DNA from: Enchytraeus crypticus
Lineage: Eukaryota > Annelida > Clitellata > Enchytraeida > Enchytraeidae
Direction of reading: 5' to 3'
Assembly: GCA_905160935.1 (NCBI GenBank)
Contig: CAJHZI010000811.1
Location: 602,501 to 666,500 of the forward strand
Length of the DNA: 64,000 nt
Made by a program: the position numbers and the translations under genes. The notes beneath the pieces are model-generated. The model saw nothing but the letters and a program-made list of their open reading frames with translations. It was not told the origin of the DNA and did no database searches. This document shows positions 38,601-50,600 of this stretch, in pieces; within the stretch, counting starts at the first letter, position 1, and every line of letters begins with the position of its first letter.

Positions 38601-41600
38601 TACATTTGAACTAAAATAAAGAATAGTAGTAAAGTGTAGAAAACTATGTAACAATAGGATTATCTATTAAATATAATACACATTAATTGAAATGTTTGAT
38701 TAAGTATTACATAAAATACTTTTATGTCTCGGATACACCGTTGTTTGAGTTCTAATGTATTACAATAGTGGAAACATTCATTGAGAATTTATCAGGAAAT
38801 TGGTACTGATATATTAATTGGTGTATCAGATGCTGAATTTTATTTTTTATTGGCTCTACCATCATCATTTAACGTCTCTTTTCATTATCTGATGGAGATC
38901 CGAGACACAATTTGGTATGTTTATACAAGCTCTCTTAGTATTTCTTCACTCAAATATATAAATCCTAAATGGATAAGTAATAAATTCTTTTGAATCAATA
39001 ATTCTTTCATGTCGGTATTTCTCATCTTAGGACCAATACTGTTGACAAATTTTCTGAACTTTCTGCGAACAGTCCCTTTCTCTGGTGTAAAAACTAAATT
39101 TTCTTTCATAAGATTTTTCTTTAAATCAATAAACTCATCATAGTCAAATAGTTCTTCAATAAATGCAACGATAACAACTTGTAAGTCTTTTATATGTGTA
39201 AAGCCTTCAATTTTCATTAAAGATATCCTTTCCTTCAAAAACTTCATGAAAAACACTGGATAAGCTAACAACCAATGTATACATTTTATTAAAATAATGG
39301 GTATGGGGATTCTTACGATTCTGAAGATGGGGATTCTTACCAATAATGATAGATACAGTATTTGCAATTTTTACCAAATTTTCTAAACTTATCTCGTGAG
39401 TTTTCTTTGTAACTTTCAAATATATTTTATTAATTGCATCAAGGCTATTATCAGGAAATTTAATATTTGATATACTATTAAAATTCATATCAAGTTTTCC
39501 CCCCATCTGATCGCCCGCTTTGCTCAGCCTCAATCCAACCTGTGCATCTACATAATCCTTCGTAGCACAATCTTGACTATCTATGGGGTTTTTAACGTTT
39601 ATCAGCTTATTACTTTTCATATTTAATTCGCCTCCCTCCGTTAATTTAAGACCATTAGCCATTAAACCATTAGCAGATAGGCGTAGCATATTATTGATAT
39701 TAGGATCTATCTTTACTGATAGTGAATCGTTTATAGAAGTCCTCCATATGACAACAGTTTTATATTAGATTCTAGCTTTTTAGATTGTCTACCAAATAGA
39801 TCTACAGTGTTCATTTATTACTATAGAAATTCTTTAATGATATCATTTGATTCTTCTTCTGTTAAATCTCCATTACACTTAATCACATAATTCATTTATT
39901 GTTTCAATCTTTCTAGCCTAGATATCATATTATTTAGTTCCGCTTTTCTACTTTTGAGATTAAATTTAGTTGATATGGCTGTTGATATAGCCCCAACAGC
40001 TGATAACGTGGTAATGATTACTGTAGGAAGTAATGGCAATGCAAATACTCCAGATATTGTAGTTGTGACTGTTGAAACACTTATTGATGTGATTATTGTT
40101 ATACCATAAACTACTTGAACTATTTTTCTCTTTCTTTTCAAACTTTTGATTTTAGATTCACAATCTTCTAGCTTATAACTCAAAAATTGTTTTACGTTAT
40201 TCCTCATTCTATTTAACTAACGATAAAATTAAATCTTTATAATCAGATCCTTCACTTAAACCTTTCAATACAATCAGACGCCATTTTCCGCAATTCTGAT
40301 CCATCAATCCTTGCAATTTAAATGTAGAGTATAAAATAGGTGATCCTAAATACTCAATTACTTCTTTTGGTGGAGGTAAACCAAAACTGCTAAAATAATA
40401 TTTTTCATTATTCGTTTTAAACCAACAAGTCCAATGGCTGCCAGTTTCACTAGATAAATTTAAATTTAATATTCCACACTCAACTTTACAAGATTTTAAA
40501 TTCTTCAATTCATCTCTCATATAACAACCCCTAAAACTTTTAATTTTTAACATTTTTGAATACTTCTCGATTTCGACATTGCTTAATGCATTCTCTGGAA
40601 CACTCTCCATTTATTGGTTATGGTCTTAATCCTTTTCCATTTGATCTAGCTGTTACAGTCTTTGTATGCTTTAATTGATTTTTCCCTAGTATTGTTTCTA
40701 TTGTTTCTAGTGGTAGAAATCCTCCATTCTTTTTTGATCCATCTGTTCCAGTCTTTTTTGCTTGTTCTTCAAGCACTCTACTATGTCTCGCTGTTTCTTT
40801 ATCAGCTTGACTTTGTTGAACTCTTGATGCAACGGTTGATGCAACTGAACTTATTCCACCCAAGGCAGCAGTAATAATAGGAATTAGAGCTGCTGTTGGA
40901 ATAAGTCCCACCAACTTTATACTTCTTACTATTTTGCAATTGGTGAATTATCGCAATAGCAATAGCAATTTCTTCTATCTGACTTTTAGTTAGTGTCATT
41001 TATTTAGCCAAAAATTATAATATCTAATATATTGCTTACTACCATCTGATTCTATCCACCAAATTCTATCATGATAGACAACTGCATAAGCGGTAGTATT
41101 TGCGGGAGCATTTGCACTAAACTTAAAAGTTACTCTGATATCTACAACAGTACTTTTAGGTCTCTGAGACTGTTTCGATACATCAAATACGTATAACCTA
41201 AACAATTTCTTATAGGCTTGATACGATGTACAATCATTCTCTTCTTCATCTTCAGAATAGCTTTTCTTAAATTCCTTAAACGAATTATAAAATTGAGCAT
41301 ACTGATTACTGTTGTAATTAGTTATGTAATCATTGCTAGGATATCTTTCACTATTCAACTCAACATAAGCATTAATTACTTGCACATTAGCATTGAATAT
41401 AGTATAATTAGTTTCTGCTTGATTAGCTGCAGGAGATTGAAACCCTACAACAATATATCTAGGTTTTTCGATACCTGAAGCTATAGATAATCTCCAAGCA
41501 AATTCAGTAGCTTGTGGAAATATAGTATTTTCAGATTTCTTGTTCATAAAACATAATGGAAACGATTCCTTTTCTTTAATGTAATCATTTAAAGTCCCTC

Positions 41601-44600
41601 TTTCTTCTAAACTTACAGTAACTACAGGAACATGCCATTGTATTTTAGTTAAGTTTACCTTACGAGCGTTTACAACTCCAGCATTTCGTATTATTGCCTG
41701 AGTGTCGGTTTGTCTAGGAAAAACAATTGAATGCTTACATCCATAAATAATCTTTCTGTATTGTTTACAGAAATTAAATATAAATTCTAAAGGAATTTTG
41801 AATGCAAATGATCCTCCTGCATTTGATGTATAATTTCTTCTTTCTTCAAATCCCTTATTTTGATTGATCAGTCCTTCTGTTAATCTAGTAACAGTTGTTT
41901 GTAAAGCTGTTAATATATTAGCAGCTGTATTTCCTGGAATATCTCCTGTTACTAAATTCACAATTTCACTTAAAGTCTGAGGTGTTCCATTTCCAGAATC
42001 TAAACTCAAACATTGATCCATTCTATTGAAACTATTACTTTTAGTCAATAATGCATCTATTGTTGTAGTGTGACCTGGATATTGAAATCTCTCAACTTCA
42101 TGATCTATATGATATCTTGCTTCACTAAATAGATACAACATAGCATTATTTTGTAGTGCTACTAAACTATTTTGCAGCATAGGATTGATTAGTAGTAGAA
42201 TCTTGTAATTGTCCTTCAATGTAAAGAAAACTCTTACAAGGTAATGACCAGATATCTTCACTTAAAATTTGAATTCTAATTTTCTTGTCCATTTGCATTA
42301 AGTGCAGTTCCTTGAGATGGATCATAAACTCTGTAATGAAACTTTTCTACAGATTCATCATAATTAAAAGATTTTGCAAGCTCCAGAAACTTTCTCCATT
42401 TATTAATGACAAAACTAAACGTAAGCAAATCCGGAACCAATTTTAAATTGATTAATTCTATCAACAATATGTTGCATTTCTGGTTTTCTTCTATTCCTTA
42501 TCTCTTGAACAATTGCTTTTGTTGAATCAGCAATCTTAGGATATATTCCTATTACTTCTGGTGTAGGCTCAATACCAGTTTTTATAACACCTGGTAAAAA
42601 TTTTAAAATATCTACAAAACCTTTACCGCTTGCATAGTCTCTATTTCTACAATGACAATAACCCTTTCTGCATATTACTTTTCTACTTTCTTTTCCCTTT
42701 AGCTTGAGACCCATTTAATAAGGTATTAATTAGCATATTTGTATTATATGTTTTTCTTTTATAAACAAGTCTACATAATAAATGGAAGCCTTGAAGCTCA
42801 AGGAACAATCTCTGATAAAAGCAATTATTAACCAATCAGAAGATTGGGTTTTAATATTTATGTTAGAAAAAATATTTGACTTTAATGAACTTACACTGGA
42901 CACTTTACTTCTTATCTACGGTTTTTATTCAGATAATGATATTATAATGTCTAAATTACAAAATATAGAAAAATATAGATGTCTCTACTGCAATGAATTA
43001 CTAGAGTGCAATTGCATGAGGTGTAATAATTGTAGCATAGGTGAAGAAATGTTATTATGTCAATATGAGTTGCAATATTTGTAAAAAGTTTGCATTCGCT
43101 GCGAAAGAATTTAATTCTTTCTTTAGCATTTGCGAGAATTTGAAAGAGGGGTATGGTGAAGATCTCTGTAATTTTGTACATCCTGATAGTGATGAAGATT
43201 ATGAGTAATAACTTTATTTTACGCTTCTAATATGAAATCTTCACGTAATATTCTCTCCTCTAAAATCTATAGGTCTTCCATCTTGATCTGTTATCCAAAT
43301 ACTAAATTCACTCAGTGTTTTCCTGTTCAAAGGTAAATAAACAAGATTAACTGGCGATTCTACAATTCTAAAACCTGGCTGCACCTTAGGTCCAAATGAA
43401 TATAAAACTGGAGATGATATTCCGTTAACAAACGATTCAGTTATACAATCGCAATTAACAAATATACTGTTAAACTCGATAATGTTAACAATATATTGTG
43501 ATTCATTACGTCCTTCTGATAAAATTATATCATCAAAACCTAATATACTTCTCAGTGAATTAGGTATTGTAAAATCAACTTTATAGTGTGAATTGGTTAT
43601 ATCAATAATCGATTTCATTGTTGAAGTATTAGGTGATAAAGTTATGTAATAAGCATTACTAACAGAATCCCAGTCTCCATTTAGTTTCATCAACCTTTGA
43701 ATCTCATCATTTATTGCTTCAATTTGGTACGTTCCAATTTCTATGGTTATTAATTTCCAAGTATTTCCCCCATCTACCGAATATTTAAAATTATTATTTC
43801 TTAATGTAATATTTGCAAACTATACCAGGTCTCTAAATTTACAAGTGCAATTTCAAGATCATAATCATTAAGAATAATAGGATTAGGAAATTTTAATAGT
43901 ATAAACTTCGGCTGAATTATTATAGGTTATCAGAATAGATTTAGATATAGACTTTTTCTGAAAGTAAGCAGAAATGGGTTCAAGGAGACTAATTATTTTC
44001 TGTTCCATTTATTACTAATTAATTTTACTTATAATATCCCTCAATTGTTTCTTAGTTATTATTCCTTTATTGAATAAAATATCTAAAATAGCATTAATTT
44101 CATTAAACATACTTTTATTTCCTGCATAATATTCCCCAATCAGAAGGTTTAATCTTTCTTTTAATGTATCTACATTATCTGGTAGAATTATTGTATTTAG
44201 ACCATTACCTATCACTTGAACACCTTTATCCAATTCATTCAATCTATTTAGTTTTGTAAGCACGCTATGCAACTTTTTACGTATTGTTTTATGTTGCCTG
44301 TAATCTAATCCAGAATCAATGCATATTGTTAAATAATTATTTAAATCTGTATCTAATACTCTTTCATCTAAATTGGGATTAACTCTATTCAACAATAACT
44401 CTAAACCTTGTGTAAGAATATATTCTTTATCTGCAATTTTAATTTTTTTATCTTTGAATAGAACATTATAGTTACCAAATTTTACAATATCAGGATCATT
44501 TTCTTCGTAATAAAAGATAGGTGAAACAGTTACGATTCCATGTTTACCTTTATTATTAATTCCAGGATTTCTTTTCATTAAACTAGCCATTACTTCTTTA

Positions 44601-47600
44601 TACATTTTATTATCAGTTGGACTTTCCTGAAATACAGAATCTGTGTAAGTAGGTAATTGTACATCTTCCTCCTCATATTCTGTGGCTTTAATCTTTTCTT
44701 GTATCCCATAATATTGTACGAGTGTTCTTAGATCATCGTCATTGAGATGATTTAAAGGTTCTAGTGTTTTTCTATCTTGTTCATTAAGATTCTGTATACC
44801 ATCAGGATGTATAATTTTCTTTACTAATTCTGGATAGTTATTTAATTTGTTAACTAATTCTGCTAATAATGGTTGTTTAGCTATTGAGCTGATAATGAAT
44901 TACTAAACCTGTTGAATCTAAACCTTGTTTTCTAGTTTCTTCCTTACATCTCACTAGACCTCTAATAATATCTGTAAGTAATCGTGATGATCTATCATGT
45001 TTACTTTGTAAATCTGTTAACAATTGTTGAAGCAAATCATCCGTTCTTGTAATCTGCTTACTGATAGCTAACTGTTGTGTATCTGTAATAGGTCTGTAGA
45101 TTTCTTTTAGCTCTGTTTGTACATTTTGTTTAGCAATAACTTCATCATCAAATCTTTTCCTTAATTTTCTATTTTGAGTGGATACCTTCTTGAGCAATTC
45201 TTGATTTTCTCCATTCATCAACTCTTCTTTAAACCTTACTAATGAACTCATTTATTAACTATATTTTAAAATGATGATAAATTCAATTCTTATTTGTAGA
45301 AAGATCCGATAATATCTTCACCGCTCAAATCTTTGATTTTATAGGTTATTGGAGATGTATTGACAGTTTGAGATACAGTAAATATTTCTTCAGTCCAATT
45401 TGTTTCGTAACCTTTTGAAAAAAGTTTCTTATATTTATAAATTCTAACTCTATCACCTATTTTAAATTTTGGTTTCTCTTTAGTAGGTTGTAGTATATAA
45501 CTAATCTTGTGTTCATTTTCCAACTGTGATCCTTCAGTTGGAGTCATTTTAATTGTAGAATGAATTGTATTATTATATTCATGAATCAGTTTAGGTAAAG
45601 CATCTAAATATTTATTACTCCCTATTTCAGTAAAATATCTCCACATCTTTTCTTTAATAGTTCTATTAAATCTTTCAATAACAACAGCCTTGCCTTCATT
45701 GAACGTTTGATATAACTCTACTCCATTATCTGTTAGGAATTTCTTAAATTCTTTGTTAATAAATTCCTTTCCTGCATCAGTCTATAATTTTTTAGGTTTT
45801 CTTTCTTTAAATAATTGTTGAAATAATTCAATCATTTGTTTACCTGTCTTAGCTTTTATCGGTATTACCCAAGCATATTTTGAGAATACATCTATTACTG
45901 TGAGAATGTAATTAAATCCTTTATTTTGCTTTGCGTATTGTCTCATATCAACTAAATCTGCTGACCATATATCATCTATATTATACACTATAACCTTTCT
46001 TCGTTTAAATTTCTTTATTATGGGTTTGTGTAATTCTTTAGCTTCCTCGATTTCGTTTCTTTTAATGTTCCTAAACCTAATTTATATTTTTAGCTATAAT
46101 CGGTTTGATAACTGCTTTACCTAATTTTTCATTAAAATTCAAATCTTTTAGATCATCAAGTTCTTGTAGCATCTTCTTATCTGCTTCACGCCTAGTTCTC
46201 TTTCCTAAATCAGAATCTCTATAAGCTAAATCATGTTTTAAACAAACTTCATCAACTTTATTTATAGGCTTTGACCATTCTTTTGGTGTGTCATCAGGAT
46301 TTAATCTTTCTTCTAGCTTTGTATTTGGACCGCAGAAGGAATATTTCTTACCTTTCAGAGTTCTAAGATGAAATTCAATAGGTATTTTAGAAATTACAGA
46401 TGAAACTATATCCCCTCCAGTTGTAGATTTGGATATAAATCTATTCTCTTTAGATCCACAAACTTCACATTTTCCTTTAAGTATTGGTTTATTATTTTTA
46501 GTTATGGATTCAATTAAGTCTAAAGTTAGAGTCTTACTTTTACATTTAAGACAATATAGTTCCATTTAGTGGAATGAAAATTAATTCAATCGAATATAAG
46601 ATGAGCTTGGATTATATCCAGAAATCTGAGCGTATGTGTATTTAGAATTTTTTCTAACAGTGAATGAGAATTTATCTTTAGGGGAATATTCAGAAATGTA
46701 TGCAGCTATTAATTTAGTTGCGAACATTTCAAATTATTTATCGTTAAGGATGTGTGTACATCTGATAATATAAGTATCTTCAAATTTAGTATTTATCGGC
46801 TGGTATCCAAGTACATAATAGGAATGATAAATAGTTAGATCTGCGAGCTTCAGAAGTTGTGCGTCCATTTATTAGCTGAAAGATTATATGAAAGCTTTTT
46901 CATGACGCTTCGATTTAACATGTTAAGCATGACTAGAGCTTAAACATTGTTAGGTTGCAAGCTCTACAAGTTTTTGTAGCTCTACGTATTCTATCTATAG
47001 GTTGTGATATTATATTTTCAACTAACTGTACAGGTTTTTCAAGTTCCAATTGAAATTTATACTTTTCATTGAGATTAGTTTTAGATTTATCAATAACTAA
47101 ATATCCATATTTCTTAGACCATGCTTGTTCACATAACTGTCTAAATTTATTAATGTCTTTAAAATCAACGCTTGCTCCAGAATCTCTATATAGATGATCG
47201 GTGTCTGTGGGATCTAGGTTGAATAATATTAGAAAATTAGAATTAGATCTAATAGTATGTCTAGGTAAATGATAGTAATTTTGAGAAATGTATATGCAAT
47301 CGATATTGTTATGCCTGCTCCTGATAAAAAATGCACCAGGTGCCGATTGATTCTTATCAGTCATGATATCGTCAAATATGATTAGATTCTTATCCCGTTT
47401 ATCAAACTCTTTAGGATCAGGAATATCAGATGGATCTTCATAATATTCACAAGATATATCTCCTTTCTCCTCATCTTCTAATTCTTGGGCAAGGCCTGCT
47501 GCTATAACTTCCGGCTTTTCATCGCGTTCATTAATCATAGAATTATGCATTAGGATTTCTATTATATCAGACTTAGGTAATTTATTATCAAAGCCGGCTT

Positions 47601-50600
47601 TTAGTATTTGATATTCCGGTTGATGAAGTGATCTTCCAAATACATATAGTTTATTGTAATCTAACATATCTTCCTGAAGTAGCATCCGCAGAAGTAAAAC
47701 CGTTTTTCCAGAACCTGATTGACCGATTATTAAGCATCAGAATGACTCCGGAAATATATCGGAATGCTTCTTACTTTTCTTCGATATCCAATAATACTTC
47801 GCTTCCATTTATCAGTATAAACTTCACTTAAAATTATTCAATAAATATTTAGCTATTAAATGAAAGTAGAGTTTGGAAAGCAAAATATACTTGGTTCTCG
47901 TTTTAGTGGTGGATCAGGATTTACCCCTAACAAATTCACAGAACCTCCTGTTGTTTTTTGTCAGTTAGTGAGATCAGCTCGATATGGTCAGGATTGGGCT
48001 CTGCATATTAACCCGTGTAATATTACAAAGGATGGTTTTCAATATTTTGTAGAAGGTCACTATAAACCTGGAGATCAATGTCATTGGGTAGCTATTGGTG
48101 ATTAGCGAAACGGAATAGACTCGAATGCATTTAAATAATATCTCTTAGAGTCAAATGATGATAGACCGACCTTCTCGATATCTCTTGTATATATAACATG
48201 ATTAATACCTTTAAAAATTTGAAATTTATGCTGTGTGTTTATACCATTGAATAGACATTTATAATAATCACTAAAGTTTATATTCTTTTTAACTACACAT
48301 GTTTTAATACCTTTAGCTTTCTTTTCTTCTTTCTCTTCTAAATATATTTTATGTGAATACATTTTGGATCTTAAATGAATCCTTTCTGTCATAATATTTC
48401 CATTGCATTCGTCTTTAAACTTACCAACTACCTTTTTATTTTTATCTAAATATAGAATATGATCTTTAGGATAATCTGAAAAGTCGAATAAATCGTCATT
48501 CTCTTTCATTATTCTATATATATTTGAATCCTTAATATGTAACACAAATGAATCCGTATCTGTGTATGTAAGCTTTACATCTTTAAATATTTGTTGTAGT
48601 TTATTATAGTAAAAGTCATACATGAGATGTTTGGATAATTCCAATACACAGAATCCAATATATATTGGTTTATTAAATAAAATTTTATGTTTCCTCTTGT
48701 GTATTGCAACTAGATCTTTATTGAATATTTTTAAATAGTTGTATGTTGGTTTCTTTATATGATATTTTGCTTGATCCCAATTATCATATAATATTACATC
48801 AATTCTATTTCTTATAGCTTCCATAGTTTTTCCAAACATTGCATTGTTCATTAATTTGTAGAAGTTCTTCTCAAAGTCATTAGTTGCCTTTTTCCTCATT
48901 TCTGTATTAAAATCTATATATTTCTTAAGCCAATCGGATTGTTTAAATGCTATTACCTCATTAATTTTAAATTCAGCACCTAATTTGTAATACAGTAGTA
49001 ATGTTTTAATATGAATTGTGTATTTTGTTTTATTTGAAAAATCTAAAATTAATTTTTCAGTTTCAATATATGATTCTTTCTTTAGCTGCTTTGTAGAATA
49101 TTCCGAAAGATCATTTCTACAAATTTTCTTTGTTTCTGGAGCTAAAGGATAGTTCTCAAAATTACTTGTTTTAGGGGTTTCTAGTTCCACTGATAATATA
49201 TATCCCATTTCTTCATCTCCTGCAATTTTGTTATTGCGTATTTGTGATTCTAAATTTAGCAATTCTTCATTATCTAACCATTTAAAATCTGAATGTGGTA
49301 ACTTTTGACTCATTGAGTCTCCATATAAATTATTGCAATCAATATAAAGCAACCATTCTTGATTTGGATAGTTTTCTTTAATATTTGAATTAGTTGAATA
49401 GTTTTTACCTTCAACATTTACATACCTGTCACCTGTAACACCGCTAATTCCCCCTCTAATTCCATGTTCAATCATTTGAAGCATTGGATAATCAGTTAAT
49501 AATTCTAGATTAATATTAGTATATTTTAAAGAAGCATCAAATGTTAAACCTGGTGTTGTATAATAATACAAGGATCTAAATCATACGATTTTAAACAAGT
49601 ATTTCTAAATTCTTCAAACACATCAGCTAGCGCTAACACATCAATTTTTAAATATAGATCTGAATATTTTCCGAGATTAACATCATCAATTGAATTCCAA
49701 ACTTTTAAATATGGATTATATTCTTGATCTGATACGTCTTTTAAGTTTAATTCATCATAGAACTCTTCTCTTGAAATTATCTGATTATGTTTAAACTTCT
49801 CGAAGGAGTCTGTGAATGAATATGGGTATATTCCTTTAATTCTTGGTTTTTTATCGTTCTTTTTAAATTTTTTAAACTTTACATTCCATTTGCTATCAAC
49901 AATTGCTTCTGTTTTTTCAACATCAATAATTTCCTCCCAAAATATCACATCTTGTTCTTCTTTAGTTATGAATTTAAGATTTTTAAATAGCTTTTTATTC
50001 TTCAGAAGATTTGATGAAAGTTCATCCAGTGATTCTGGCATAAATCTGTAGGAATCTAAAAATCTCAGTTCGTAATCTGTTTTACCTAATTTATACTTTT
50101 TTGAGAATGAAATATATTTTTCTTCAGTATTAGGTATTAATTTGAGGTCTCCTTTACCAAATTTATTTAGTAAATGTACCACATGATGTGCATCGTAATT
50201 GCTTAAATTATGGAAGAAAATTGGTATAAACGTATTTGATTTTCTTTTAAAATTACAAGTTGTCTGAGCAGCTCCTAGAAAATTTCCAGTTAGATGATCG
50301 TGATCTTTTACTTTTTTATTTGGATTCCATTCTTTTCCTTTACGTGATATTGCTATGTCCTTATTAAAAGGTTTATTACATAACCAACATATTTTGGTTT
50401 TATAGTAAGTTCTTGTTTCCTTTTTTGTCAAAACTGGTTTGGGATATTTTTGAAGCATACTATGATATTCTCGAACTAGTTGTTTAATTGATTCAACAAA
50501 CTCATCCACATTATGAAATGAAACAAATTTATTAATAGCTCCAACGCTACAATATGCATCTGACGATGCAATATGCTTCTTCATTACTTTCCCAATAAGC

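Noticed and set aside
42276-42467. Separate 63-residue gene upstream of the major capsid frame
   Set aside because: Its second half is the frameshifted N-terminal part of the capsid gene, and its first half overlaps the end of the preceding gene.
49812-50051. Plus-strand frame opposite the polymerase, and similar ones opposite other Polinton genes
   Set aside because: They are antisense shadows of real minus-strand coding sequence.
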